From: Pseudonocardia terrae
GTDB lineage: Bacteria; Actinomycetota; Actinomycetes; Mycobacteriales; Pseudonocardiaceae
Length of the DNA stretch: 42,759 nt
Reading direction: 5' to 3'
Assembly: GCF_021343995.1 (NCBI RefSeq)
Contig: NZ_JAJTTE010000057.1
Span: 1-42,759, forward strand
The translations under genes and the position numbers were made by a program. Below are positions 21,328 through 29,774 of this stretch, piece after piece. The notes below the pieces were generated by a model that worked only from the letters and a program-made list of their open reading frames with translations, ran no database searches and was not told the origin of the DNA. The stretch's first letter is position 1, and each line of letters starts with the position of its first letter.

Positions 21328-22881
21328 ATGGGGAACTTCTGGCGAGTCGTCGTGGACTGGTCGCGGGCGTGGTGGGCCCGCGTGATGACCACCTTGGCGC
21401 CGCCGCCGATGGCGGCGCCCGACCCGAACGCGCCGAACCTCGGTCCGCCGGGTGATAACCGCCGCAAGGAGTGGGTGCGCCGCTACTTCAGGCCCTCGCC
21501 CCCGCTCTGGGAGTGGATGCGCGCCGTCCGGCAGATGCGCCTCGGCGGGGCGTTCGCCGTCCTCGCCCTGTGTCTCCTGCTCGCCGCGCCCTGGACGTGG
21601 GCGGCGGGAGACGGCATCATCGCGGCCCTGTTCGCGGCGATGGGGTTCGTGTCCTGGCGGACATGGCACTTCGCGCGGGCCTATGCCGACGAGAAGTCGT
21701 CCGGCGAACTGCTCGACCGCACGCTCGACGCCGACCTCCGGCGTGCGGTCCACGAGGCGCTCCGGCGCTTCGGCCTCTCCCGCTCCGACCTGGTGCAGGG
21801 ACCCGACGGCGCAGGCCGAGGCCCGCACGATCCGATCGTGGTCGTCGGGCCGGCTCCCGACGCACGGCACCGGTCGGACTTCGCCGATCGCATCCGGCGG
21901 TTCACCGCGTACTCGGGCGCGGTGCTGTGCGTGACGCGCACGCACATCGCCGTGCTGACCTTCCGGCTCGCCCTGGACACCGGCGGGAGGTCGGACGTCG
22001 ACGCGCACGAGATCCGCTTCGAGCACATCTCGGCGATCCGTACGGCGACGCGGCCCGCGAAGGACCTGACCGCCTCCGAGGTCCCCGGCTTCTCGTTCGC
22101 GAAGAAGGCCTCGTTCACGACACTCGAGCTGGAGATCACCGCCACGGACGGGGCCGTCCTCGCGATGACCAACGAGATCTCGCAGCCCCGGCCCGCCGAG
22201 CTGCGGACGCCGACCGACATCGCGAGCTTCCTCCCCGTGTTCTCCGCCGTCCTCCGGGACCACCGCGCGCCGACGGCGCCGGACGTCTTCGACGTGGTCA
22301 CCGCGACCCGGGCCGCGGCGCGCGAGGTCGCGGACGCCGTGACCCGCGCCCCCCGCCGCCGTCCGTCGGAACCTCCGCCCCGGACCGCTCCCCCGACGCT
22401 TCCTCCGGACGCGCCCACCACACTCCCGACGACGTCGTCGGGAGGTGCGGGCGGTGCACCCGGGACGGTCCTGGGCGCGCTCCGGTGTGCCTACGGGCCG
22501 AGGCGGATCGAGGTCAAGGTCCTGATCGGCCGGGACGCCTGGCTCGCGGCGGGACCCGATCGCCGCGCCGTGCCGTTCCGGCTGACCGAAGGAGCGACCC
22601 GGCTCGAGATCGTCGTCGACCGCGCCGGTGTCGTGATCGATCCGGTGCTCCGCGAGATCGAGCTGACCCGCGGTCCGACGGAGTGGACCTACGCGGCAGC
22701 AACGGACAGGGAGCCCGGCCCGGGCAAGGAGGTCTGGGTCGCCCTCTACGCGGGAACCGGCCTCCTGGCCACGCTCCGGGCCGACACGTCCCGGTCGGGC
22801 GACGAGGACGACCCCGACCCCGACGGCACCGGCGTTCCCCGGCCCCGGACCGACCCGGACCCCGACCTCGCCCCGACCTGA
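21328..22881 (+). CDS. Unrecognised two-helix membrane protein with disordered linker
   Basis: 517 residues from ATG 21328, with GGGGGGAA just upstream. A basic, Trp-rich N-terminus precedes two adjacent membrane helices (GGAFAVLALCLLLAAPWTWA, then GIIAALFAAMGFVSW). Residues about 110-330 form a cytoplasmic alpha/beta region (YSGAVLCVTRTHIAVLTFRLALD, EIRFEHISAIRTATRPAKDL, TTLELEITATDGAVLAMTNE) whose strands resemble a PH-like/GRAM domain. A Pro/Thr linker leads to a C-terminal beta-sandwich-like part (EVKVLIGRDAWLAAGPDR) and an Asp/Pro tail. No enzyme motif is seen. It stands alone between the PPOX and deacetylase genes. Confidence 0.75.
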   Translation: MGNFWRVVVDWSRAWWARVMTTLAPPPMAAPDPNAPNLGPPGDNRRKEWVRRYFRPSPPLWEWMRAVRQMRLGGAFAVLALCLLLAAPWTWAAGDGIIAALFAAMGFVSWRTWHFARAYADEKSSGELLDRTLDADLRRAVHEALRRFGLSRSDLVQGPDGAGRGPHDPIVVVGPAPDARHRSDFADRIRRFTAYSGAVLCVTRTHIAVLTFRLALDTGGRSDVDAHEIRFEHISAIRTATRPAKDLTASEVPGFSFAKKASFTTLELEITATDGAVLAMTNEISQPRPAELRTPTDIASFLPVFSAVLRDHRAPTAPDVFDVVTATRAAAREVADAVTRAPRRRPSEPPPRTAPPTLPPDAPTTLPTTSSGGAGGAPGTVLGALRCAYGPRRIEVKVLIGRDAWLAAGPDRRAVPFRLTEGATRLEIVVDRAGVVIDPVLREIELTRGPTEWTYAAATDREPGPGKEVWVALYAGTGLLATLRADTSRSGDEDDPDPDGTGVPRPRTDPDPDLAPT

Positions 22882-22996
22882 CCTGGGCCGACGAGGTCGT
22901 TCCCGGCCCTCGTCCGGCGTGTCCGCCGCCCTGCCGTCGCTCCTTCGGGTACGAACGGCCGTGACGGGCGAGCCTGGAGAGGCGGATGAGGCGTCC

Positions 22997-23812
22997 ATGG
23001 GCGTGCCACCGATGAGACGTTTCGGGCCGGGCCTCCTCACGCGGCCCGCACACCCCGATCCCCGCACGACCGAGGGGCTGTTCCGCGGCAGGGCGGCGGA
23101 CCGGGTCCCGGCGTTGCTCGGGGCCCTGGCGCTCGGCCTGGTCGCACCGCTGGGCTCGCAGCTGGCGGCGTCGCCGCCCGAGCCGGCGCCGGTCGTCGTC
23201 GCTCCCCCTGCGCCGACCGTCCGGCCGGTGGTGCTCACCGACCTGCCCGTGGCGGGGCCGCAGGACCGCCGGATCGCCCTCACCTTCGACGACGGGCCGG
23301 ACCCGCAGTGGACCCCGCAGATCCTCGACGTGCTGATCCGTCACGGCGCCAAGGCGACCTTCTGCATGGTCGGGACGCAGATGGAGCGGCATCCCGAGGT
23401 GGTGGCGAAGGTCGTGAACGCCGGGATGCGGATCTGCTCCCACTCGCACACCCACGACGAGGGCCTGGCCTCCCGGGACGCCGGGACGATCACCGCGGAG
23501 ATCGCCGACGTCGCCGCGCGCGTCCCCGGCACGCCGGTCACCTACTTCCGGGCGCCCGGCGGCAACTGGGACAAGGAGATCCTCGACTCCGCCGTCGCGC
23601 AGGGGATGCAGCCGTTGGGCTGGGCGATCGACCCGCGGGACTGGACCCGGCCCTCGGCCGACGAGATCGTGGTGAACGTCGAGAAACACCTGCACCCCGG
23701 CGCCGTCGTCCTCCTGCACGACGGCGGCGGGACCCGCGCCCGCACGGTGGAGGCCCTGGACCGGCTGCTTCCGTGGCTCCGGTCCCAGGGCTATGTCACC
23801 GACTTCCCCTAG
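22997..23812 (+). CDS. Polysaccharide deacetylase (NodB/CE4 family)
   Basis: 271 residues from ATG 22997. An N-terminal cytoplasmic stretch and one hydrophobic helix (VPALLGALALGLVAPLGSQLA) act as signal or anchor. The NodB domain has all CE4 motifs: ALTFDDGPDPQWTPQIL (general base Asp and metal Asp), SHSHTHDEG (metal His pair), YFRAPGGNWD, WAIDPRDW and VVLLHDGGG (catalytic His). Such enzymes remove N-acetyl groups from peptidoglycan or related glycans outside the cell, which often confers lysozyme resistance. The stop lies 10 bases before the glutamate decarboxylase start, so co-transcription is possible though the functions do not obviously match. Confidence 0.93.
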   Translation: MGVPPMRRFGPGLLTRPAHPDPRTTEGLFRGRAADRVPALLGALALGLVAPLGSQLAASPPEPAPVVVAPPAPTVRPVVLTDLPVAGPQDRRIALTFDDGPDPQWTPQILDVLIRHGAKATFCMVGTQMERHPEVVAKVVNAGMRICSHSHTHDEGLASRDAGTITAEIADVAARVPGTPVTYFRAPGGNWDKEILDSAVAQGMQPLGWAIDPRDWTRPSADEIVVNVEKHLHPGAVVLLHDGGGTRARTVEALDRLLPWLRSQGYVTDFP

Positions 23813-23822
23813 GGTCGTGAGA

Positions 23823-25226
23823 ATGCCCACACATCAGCGGTCCGAGCGCGGCGACAAGCCGGTCGTCGCGAATCCGGTCTTCGGTGCCGAGCCCATCACC
23901 GTGCCGCGCTACGAGCTGCCGGAGTCCGGGCTCGATCCCCAGGTCGCGTACCAGATCGTGCACGACGAGCTGATGCTCGACGGCAACGCACGGCTCAACC
24001 TGGCCACGTTCGTCACCACGTGGGAGGAGGAGGCCGCCCAGCGGCTGATGTCCGAGTCGTTCGACAAGAACATGATCGACAAGGACGAGTACCCGCGGAC
24101 CGCCGACCTCGAGCAGCGCTGCGTGCGGATGCTCGCGGACCTGTGGAACGCGCCGGACCCCGCCCGGGCCGTCGGCTGCTCGACGACGGGATCCAGCGAG
24201 GCCTGCATGCTCGGCGGCCTGGCGCTCAAGCGGCGCTGGCAGGCCCGCCGGCGGGCGGAGGGCAAGGACGTCGCGCGCCCCAACATCGTGATGGGGATCA
24301 ACGTCCAGATCTGCTGGGAGAAGTTCGCCAACTACTTCGAGGTCGAGCCGCGGCTGGTGCCGATGGAGGGCGACCGGCTGCACCTGGGAGCGGCCGAGGC
24401 CGTGGCGCTCTGCGACGAGAACACGATCGGCGTGGTCGTGGTGCTGGGCTCCACCTTCGACGGCAGCTACGAGCCGGTCGAGGAGGTCTGCGCCGCGCTC
24501 GACGACCTGCAGTCCCGCACCGGGCTGGACATCCCGGTGCACGTCGACGGCGCCTCCGGCGCGATGATCGCCCCCTTCTGCGACCCCGACCTGCCGTGGG
24601 ACTTCCGGCAGCCGCGGGTGGCGTCGATCAACACCTCGGGGCACAAGTACGGCCTGGTCTACCCGGGCGTCGGCTGGGCGCTGTGGCGCGACGAGGACGC
24701 GCTGCCCGAGGACCTCGTGTTCCGGGTCAACTACCTGGGCGGCGACATGCCGACCTTCGCGCTGAACTTCTCCCGGCCCGGGGGCCAGGTGATCGCGCAG
24801 TACTTCCAGTTCCTGCGGCTGGGCCGGGCCGGGTTCGCGCGCGTGCAGCAGACCTGCCGGGACGTCGCGACCACGCTGTCCTCGGCGATCGCCGGGCTGG
24901 GCCCGTTCCGCCTGCTCACCGACGGGTCGCAGCTGCCGGTGTTCGCGTTCACCGTGGCCGAGGGACAGCCCTTCTCCGCGTTCGACGTGTCCGCGGCCCT
25001 GCGCGAGCGCGGCTGGCTGGTGCCCGCCTACACGTTCCCGGCGAAACGTGAGGACATCGCGGCGTTGCGGATCGTGGTGCGCAACGGCTTCAGCCACGAC
25101 CTGGCGAGTCTGCTGCTCGACGACCTGCGCCGCGCCCTGGAGCAGCTGGGCAAGCAGGGCGCCCCGCAGCGCGGGCCGGAGTCGGCGACCTTCGCGCACG
25201 GCACGGAGAAGCCTCCGGTCCGGTAG
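23823..25226 (+). CDS. gadB: Glutamate decarboxylase
   Basis: 467 residues, the usual length for the PLP-dependent GadA/GadB group. Recognisable blocks are LMLDGNARLNLATFVTTW, DKDEYPRTADLEQRCVRML, GCSTTGSSEACMLGGLALKR, PVHVDGASGAMIAPF (PLP-ring Asp) and SINTSGHKYGLVYPGVGW with the Schiff-base lysine. It converts glutamate to GABA and CO2, consuming a proton, and is used in acid tolerance or GABA metabolism. ATG 23823 follows the deacetylase stop by 10 bases; its ribosome binding site (GTGAGA) is weak. No glutamate/GABA antiporter is adjacent. It converges on the LysE gene. Confidence 0.95.
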   Translation: MPTHQRSERGDKPVVANPVFGAEPITVPRYELPESGLDPQVAYQIVHDELMLDGNARLNLATFVTTWEEEAAQRLMSESFDKNMIDKDEYPRTADLEQRCVRMLADLWNAPDPARAVGCSTTGSSEACMLGGLALKRRWQARRRAEGKDVARPNIVMGINVQICWEKFANYFEVEPRLVPMEGDRLHLGAAEAVALCDENTIGVVVVLGSTFDGSYEPVEEVCAALDDLQSRTGLDIPVHVDGASGAMIAPFCDPDLPWDFRQPRVASINTSGHKYGLVYPGVGWALWRDEDALPEDLVFRVNYLGGDMPTFALNFSRPGGQVIAQYFQFLRLGRAGFARVQQTCRDVATTLSSAIAGLGPFRLLTDGSQLPVFAFTVAEGQPFSAFDVSAALRERGWLVPAYTFPAKREDIAALRIVVRNGFSHDLASLLLDDLRRALEQLGKQGAPQRGPESATFAHGTEKPPVR

Positions 25227-25242
25227 GGCGCCAGGGGGTGGT

Positions 25243-25265
25243 CCGGGCCCTGCTCGGCGGCCCGG
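25243..25265. terminator. Hairpin between convergent genes
   Basis: CCGGGCC (25243-25249), nine-base loop, GGCCCGG (25259-25265). It lies in the 56-bp gap between gadB and the leftward lysE-like gene and could serve both. Confidence 0.5.
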
Positions 25266-25282
25266 GCCTCGGCAGCGGTGCG

Positions 25283-25909
25283 CTACTCGGCGGCCAGGGC
25301 GAGGCCGAACCCGACGAGCGCCGTCCCGGTCACCGCGTCGATCGTGCGGCGCACCCGCCGCCGGCTCAACCACCCCCGCACCCGGTGCACCACGAACACC
25401 AGCGCGAGGAGCCACACCGCGCCCAGCACGCCGACGGTGTAGGCGAGCAGCAGCGCGTCGGCCGTGGTCGTGACGCCCGGGACCAGGAACTGCGGCAGCA
25501 CGGACAGGTACATGACCAGCACCTTCGGGTTGGTCACGTTGGACAGGAAGCCCTCGCGGAAGCGGCGGAAACCCTGCCCGCGGCGCTTCTCGACGAACTC
25601 GGTGAGCGCCGCGTAGTCCCCGCGCCACGCCCCGCGCAGCGCCTGCACGGCGAGGAACAGCAGGTACGCGACGCCCGCCCAGCGCAGCGTCTCGAACAGC
25701 GGGCGAGAGCTCGCCACGAGCACGCCGAGCCCGAACGCCGCTGCGCTGCCCTGCAGCAGGTTGCCCGCGAGGATGCCCGCGCACGCGAGCAGCCCGCCGC
25801 GGCGGCCACCGGCCAGGGCGTTGCGGAGCAGGACCAGCGTGTCCGGCCCCGGGGCGAGCACGAGCAGGACGGCGATGCCCAGGTAGGCGCCGTAGGAACC
25901 CCAGGTCAC
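25283..25909 (-). CDS. LysE/RhtB family amino-acid exporter
   Basis: 208 residues from GTG 25909. About six membrane helices, with the family signature near the N-terminus (YLGIAVLLVLAPGPDTLVLL then RNALAGGRRGG) and the conserved FLSNVTNPKVLVMYLSVLPQ segment. Such carriers export amino acids or homoserine-type metabolites using the proton gradient. It converges with gadB and is followed upstream by the APH-like kinase on the same strand with a 22-bp gap, so those two may form one transcript. The exported substrate is not deducible. Confidence 0.92.
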   Translation of the reverse strand: MTWGSYGAYLGIAVLLVLAPGPDTLVLLRNALAGGRRGGLLACAGILAGNLLQGSAAAFGLGVLVASSRPLFETLRWAGVAYLLFLAVQALRGAWRGDYAALTEFVEKRRGQGFRRFREGFLSNVTNPKVLVMYLSVLPQFLVPGVTTTADALLLAYTVGVLGAVWLLALVFVVHRVRGWLSRRRVRRTIDAVTGTALVGFGLALAAE

Positions 25910-25931
25910 CGGGCGACCCTAACCTGCGCCG

Positions 25932-27005
25932 TCACCGAGGAGCGCGGCGCAGGATCTCCACCGCCGCGGTGGCCTGCTCCTGCAGGTTCGCCAGCCGGGA
26001 CCGGGCCGTGTCGGCGTCCTCCACGGCGTCGCCCATGTGCCCGGCCGCGTAACGGGTGTAGACGCCCGCGCCGATGCACGCCGAGCGCCACCGGGCGAAC
26101 GCCTCGAAGTAGTCCGCCTGCCCGGCGATCCGGTCGCCGCGCCCGGAGCGCTCGGCGTAGCGCGCCAGGATCTCCTCGCGCTCCGGCCAGCCGTCGAGGG
26201 TGGTCGGGCCGGAGGTGATCTCCCGGACGGTGTCGCCCGGGCGCCCCCAGGACGCCAGCAGGTAGCCGAGGTCGGCGAGCGGCTCGCCGAGCGTCGCCAG
26301 CTCCCAGTCGAAGATCGCACCGATGCGCCCGTCCGGGCCGAAGGACAGGTTCCCCGGCCGGTAGTCGCCGTGCGCGATGGTCAGCTCCTCGTCGACCGGT
26401 CGGCGCTCCACGAGCCGCCGGTGCCCCTCGTCGACCACCGACAGGTCCTCGACGGCCGAGTCGTGTGCCTGCCGGTGCCAGCGGCGCAGCTGCCGCTCCA
26501 GGTAGCTGCCGGGGCGGCGCAGCTCCCCCAGACCGACGGCGTCGGGATCCACCGCGTGCAGCTCGGCGAGCACGTCGGCGACCGCCAGCCCCGCGGCGCG
26601 GCGGCTCTCGACGGGCATGGCGGCCCCGGCCTCGACGTCGCCGGGGACGACGCCGTCGACGAAGCCCATGAGGTAGAAGTCGGCGCCGATCACGGCGTGG
26701 TCCGAGCAGAACGCGACGGCCCGCGGGACCGGGACGGGGGTCTCGGCCAGCGCGGCGATGAACCGCCACTCCCGGCTCATGTCGTGCGCGGTGGCGAGCA
26801 CCCCGCCGGTGGGCGGACGGCGCAGGGCCCACGGGGTGCCGGAGGCGTCGACGACCCGGTAGGTCAGGTTCGAGTGCCCGCCGGAGATCCGTCGGACGTC
26901 GACGGGCTCCGGGCCGGTCGCGATCTCGGGGACCTCCGCGCGCAGCCACTCGGTGAGCGCCGCGGCGGGGACGGGGTCGGTGGCGATCTGCGTCGATCCG
27001 CTCAT
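25932..27005 (-). CDS. APH-like phosphotransferase family protein
   Basis: 357 residues from ATG 27005. Aminoglycoside-phosphotransferase/choline-kinase-like fold: nucleotide-binding strands (ISGGHSNLTYRVVDASGTPW, ALRRPPTGG), catalytic loop IAHGDYRPGNLSF (HGDxxxxN) and metal-binding IFDWELATLGEPLADLGYLL. The SGGxSNxTYRV start and the YxRRQLRRW-like SYLERQLRRWH segment are typical of the ACAD10-type group found beside fatty-acid genes. It probably phosphorylates a small hydroxylated molecule rather than an antibiotic. No acyl-CoA dehydrogenase is adjacent, so the pathway is uncertain. Confidence 0.9.
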   Translation of the reverse strand: MSGSTQIATDPVPAAALTEWLRAEVPEIATGPEPVDVRRISGGHSNLTYRVVDASGTPWALRRPPTGGVLATAHDMSREWRFIAALAETPVPVPRAVAFCSDHAVIGADFYLMGFVDGVVPGDVEAGAAMPVESRRAAGLAVADVLAELHAVDPDAVGLGELRRPGSYLERQLRRWHRQAHDSAVEDLSVVDEGHRRLVERRPVDEELTIAHGDYRPGNLSFGPDGRIGAIFDWELATLGEPLADLGYLLASWGRPGDTVREITSGPTTLDGWPEREEILARYAERSGRGDRIAGQADYFEAFARWRSACIGAGVYTRYAAGHMGDAVEDADTARSRLANLQEQATAAVEILRRAPR

Positions 27006-27067
27006 GCCCGTCACCTTGCCCCGTGACGGGCGATCAACGCCATTGCGACGATCGCCACTCCCGTGCG

Positions 27068-27505
27068 TCATACGGGAAGGACCAGCGCGGCCAGCAGCCG
27101 GTCCGGCTCGGCGGCCGGGTCCGCGGTGAGCCCGCTGTGCACGGGGCCGGGCCGCACGACCGTGCTGCGCGGCGCGGTGAGCCGGCGGAAGCGGCGGCCG
27201 AGGTCCTCCCCCGCCCCGGGGCCCGACGCGGCCAGCGCGCCCTCCGTCCGCCGGTCGGCCCGCGGCGGGGTGGGCACGGCGCAGACAGCGGCGGCGACCT
27301 CGAGGGCGTCGGCGATCGCGTCGGCGTCGGCGTGCGGGTCGAGTGCGCGCAGCCGCTCCCGGTCCAGGTGCACCCGGCCGCCGAGGAAGTCCTTCGCCCG
27401 GCAGTAGACGAGCACGCCGGCGTTCATCGTCTCGCCGCGCTCGGGCCGCGGCACGACCTGCAGCACCGCGTACTCGTAGACCTCGAGACCGTTCGCGCGG
27501 CTCAT
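27068..27505 (-). CDS. DUF3037 family protein, partner of a HipA-like kinase
   Basis: 145 residues from ATG 27505, which overlaps the stop of the kinase gene (ATGA). The DUF3037 pattern is visible: YEYAVLQVVPRPERGETMNA, GVLVYCRAKDFLGGRVHLDR, RLRALDPHADADAIADALEV, then a variable Ala/Pro middle and GPVHSGLTADPAAEPDRLLA. It has no signal peptide or membrane helix. The function of DUF3037 is not established. The coupled order HipA-like kinase then DUF3037 suggests a two-protein module, possibly kinase plus modulator. This is inference from gene order. Confidence 0.85.
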   Translation of the reverse strand: MSRANGLEVYEYAVLQVVPRPERGETMNAGVLVYCRAKDFLGGRVHLDRERLRALDPHADADAIADALEVAAAVCAVPTPPRADRRTEGALAASGPGAGEDLGRRFRRLTAPRSTVVRPGPVHSGLTADPAAEPDRLLAALVLPV

Positions 27506-28359
27506 CGGTCCACCTTCGGCAGCCGGGCGGCGAGCCACGCCGGCGGACGGCCGCTGCGGGTGATCGGGCGCGGACGACGGGTCGCAGCGGCCGCCCGCAC
27601 GGCCGGCAGCCAGGCCTCCCGGGCCGCGACGCGCGCGGTGAGGATCTCGGCGTAGGCGGCGCGCACCTCGGCCGGATCCGCGAACCCGGGCTCGTCCGTC
27701 AGCCACTCGTCCGGCACCGCCGCGGTGGCGCGCTCGAGCGCCGACGCGGTGACCAGCGGCGCGAGGGCGGCGTCGGCCGCGTCGAGGTCCGGCGAGGAGC
27801 CGAGCAGGACGTGGTCGCCGGCGTCGAACGGGCGGGTGGCGACTGCGGCCGGGTCCGCCAGCGTCCGCGCCCAGCCGTGGTGGAAGGTCAGCGTGGCCCC
27901 GTGGTCGATCAGGTACGGGGCCCGGTGCCACAGCAGCATGTTGGCGTTGCGCCAGGAGCGGTCGACGTTGCCGACCAGCGCGTCGAACCACAGCACCCGG
28001 CCGGCGAACTCCGGGCCCGGGTCGAAGGCGAGCGGGTCGAAGTCCAGCGCGCCGGGCAGGTAGTCCAGGCCCAGGTTGAGCCCGGCGGAACGGTGCAGCA
28101 GGTCCTGCACCTCCTGGTCCGGCTCGGCGAGCCCGAGCTCGGGGTCCAGGTCCACGGTGACCAGCTCGGGCACCGGCAGGCCCAGCTCCCGGGCCAGCTC
28201 ACCGGCGACGATCTCGGCGACCAGGACCTTCCGGCCCTGCCCCGCGCCGTGGTACTTCACGACGTAGGTGCCGAGGTCGTCGGCCTCCATCAGGCCTGGC
28301 AGCGACCCGCCCTCACGCAACGGCGTGACGTAGCGGGTCGCCGTGACGTGGCGCAGCAC
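27502..28359 (-). CDS. HipA-like Ser/Thr kinase family protein
   Basis: 285 residues from GTG 28359, chosen because GAGGAGGG lies five bases upstream. Conserved parts: GTYVVKYHGAGQGRKVLVAE (ATP lysine region), FDALVGNVDRSWRNANMLLW (catalytic loop with D and N as in HipA) and YLIDHGATLTFHHGW (metal-binding DxG). The kinase residues appear intact. It is shorter than E. coli HipA (about 440 residues), lacks the HipA N-terminal subdomain, and has no HipB-type HTH gene beside it. HipA itself phosphorylates GltX. Whether this family is toxic is unknown. It is coupled to the DUF3037 gene. Confidence 0.85.
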   Translation of the reverse strand: MLRHVTATRYVTPLREGGSLPGLMEADDLGTYVVKYHGAGQGRKVLVAEIVAGELARELGLPVPELVTVDLDPELGLAEPDQEVQDLLHRSAGLNLGLDYLPGALDFDPLAFDPGPEFAGRVLWFDALVGNVDRSWRNANMLLWHRAPYLIDHGATLTFHHGWARTLADPAAVATRPFDAGDHVLLGSSPDLDAADAALAPLVTASALERATAAVPDEWLTDEPGFADPAEVRAAYAEILTARVAAREAWLPAVRAAAATRRPRPITRSGRPPAWLAARLPKVDR

Positions 28360-28435
28360 GCGATCCCTCCTCGTTCCGCCGCCCATGATCCCGCGCGGCG
28401 CCAGGGGTTTCGCGGTCCGGGGGCGGTCGGCCGGA

Positions 28436-28509
28436 GACGAGGACCCCGCGGCCGGCCGTCCCGCCGCGGTCGCGGGCGGCGGGGCGGAACGGGCCGCGGG
28501 GTCCTCGTC
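28436..28509. terminator. Long perfect inverted repeat
   Basis: An 18-bp perfect inverted repeat, 28436-28453 (GACGAGGACCCCGCGGCC) against 28492-28509, encloses a 38-base G/C-rich insert that can itself pair (CCCGCCGC with GGCGGCGGGG). It sits downstream of the leftward DoxX gene and upstream of the HipA-like gene. The simplest reading is a DoxX terminator. Confidence 0.6.
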
Positions 28510-28571
28510 GGGAGGTCTCGCGGTACTGGGGAGTGGTTCCGGAGCAGCGCCGGCCGCGCTGCCGGGCCGGT

Positions 28572-28604
28572 CCGGATCAGCGCCGGATCAGCGCCGGATC
28601 AGTG
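28572..28604. repeat. Three tandem 11-bp repeats at the 3' end of the DoxX gene
   Basis: CCGGATCAGCG occurs three times (last copy CCGGATCAGTG), spanning the stop codon region of the DoxX gene. It is probably slippage-derived. Confidence 0.75.
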
Positions 28605-29477
28605 CTGCTGCTCGCGCGGCGAGGCGTCGAGGTGGGCCTGCGGGCCGGTGTGCGGGTCCGCGTAGTCGGCGTAGTCGGCGTAGTCGACGTAGTCGACCGC
28701 CGGCGCCGCGGGGTGCACCGCGTGCCGGGCGCCGGGCTGGACGGACGAGTTGGCGTACGCGCTGGGCATCCGGCGCGGCGCCGGGGCGTCGGCGGCGTGG
28801 CCGGCCTGGCCGTCGTCCCACAGGGAGAAGGGGCGGGCGGCCGAGAGCCGCGCCTGCTGCTGCGGGGCGCGCTCGGCGGGCGCGTCGGCGTCCCACCGCG
28901 GGGCGGGCGCGGCCTGCGGGTGCTCGTCCGCCCAGTGCGGCGCGTCCCACCGCGGGCCCGCGGCGGGGCGGGCGGCGAACGCGGCGGGGGCCGGGGCGAT
29001 CGGCACGCCGGTGGGGTCGGAGCTCACGTCGACCGGCGCGGGCACGTCCTCCTGGCGCTTCCGGTCGAAGAGCAGGTGGTCGAGGCTGTAGCGGCCGGGG
29101 CCGAACGCGGCGATGGCCAGCACGATCCCGGCGATCAGGGCGACGAGCTCGAACCCGTTGTTCTTCACGAACACGCCGTTGGCCCCGTGCACGAACCAGA
29201 TGGCGCCGTACATCACGAACGCCATGCCCGCGGCGGCCCAGGGCACGAAGATGCCGACCGCGATGAGGATCGAGCCGATGAGCTCGACGACCAGGGTGAA
29301 CGCCGTCGCGACGATGGCCAGCGGAATGCCGAAGTTCGTGAACTGGTCGGTGGCCGTCCCGAACCCCGCCTGGAAGAAGCTCTGCCAGACGTGCGCCAGC
29401 ATGATGAACGACACGGTCAGCCGTGCGACCAGGATGAGCACGTGCTTCGCGGGTTCGGGGAGCGAACGGGTCAACAT
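28599..29477 (-). CDS. DoxX family membrane protein with long polar tail
   Basis: 292 residues. Four membrane helices in the first 135 residues follow the DoxX pattern (VARLTVSFIMLAHVWQSFFQ; FTLVVELIGSILIAVGIFVP; GMAFVMYGAIWFVHGANGVF; ELVALIAGIVLAIAAFGPG, then SLDHLLF). The remaining 155 residues are disordered and rich in Ala, Pro, Trp and Asp, ending in YVDYADYADYADPHTG encoded by 9-bp repeats. DoxX relatives act in thiosulfate oxidation or, in mycobacteria, in membrane-associated redox complexes; no partner oxidase is adjacent. Function is therefore open. The ATG 29477 follows an AGGAGAGG-like site. Confidence 0.85.
   Translation of the reverse strand: MLTRSLPEPAKHVLILVARLTVSFIMLAHVWQSFFQAGFGTATDQFTNFGIPLAIVATAFTLVVELIGSILIAVGIFVPWAAAGMAFVMYGAIWFVHGANGVFVKNNGFELVALIAGIVLAIAAFGPGRYSLDHLLFDRKRQEDVPAPVDVSSDPTGVPIAPAPAAFAARPAAGPRWDAPHWADEHPQAAPAPRWDADAPAERAPQQQARLSAARPFSLWDDGQAGHAADAPAPRRMPSAYANSSVQPGARHAVHPAAPAVDYVDYADYADYADPHTGPQAHLDASPREQQH
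28661..28696. repeat. Four tandem 9-bp repeats in the DoxX tail
   Basis: CGTAGTCGG (twice) and CGTAGTCGA (twice), coding on the minus strand for the DYVDYADYADYAD segment. A 9-bp unit keeps the frame, so copy-number change would alter tail length without breaking the gene. Confidence 0.85.
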
Positions 29478-29701
29478 CGGGACCTCTCCTGACTACGGGT
29501 CGTCGGCAAGCCGCGCTGAGTGACGAAGTTAGACCGGTGTGCGGCGGGGTGTAGGCCGAACAGCCGTTTCTGCGGTGGTCCGTCGTCCGCACGCGATGAA
29601 CAGCGCGTGCGAACCACTCATCCGTGTAACGAAACCCGGCGCACGTGGTTACGGACCGTTCGTCTCCGCTGCTCCCCCGCTGGTCGGCACGCCGCGTGCA
29701 C

Positions 29702-29767
29702 CCACCCGGGTGGATCGGCGTCGGCGAGCGGGGGAACGCCCGTGGACGGGAGGGCCCGGTCGGGCCC
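29702..29767. other. Gap with palindromes between the DoxX and PH-like genes
   Basis: The 297 bp from 29478 to 29774 hold no convincing gene. Two structures stand out: the 12-bp palindrome CCACCCGGGTGG (29702-29713), and the hairpin GGGCCCG-GT-CGGGCCC (29752-29767), eight bases beyond the stop of the leftward PH-like gene and probably its terminator. The DoxX promoter must also lie in this gap; I could not fix it. Confidence 0.45.
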
Positions 29768-29774
29768 GTCGGCG

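Noticed and set aside
25932..27005. Antibiotic resistance kinase
   Set aside because: The fold is APH-like, but the sequence style is that of the ACAD10-type metabolic group and there is no resistance context.
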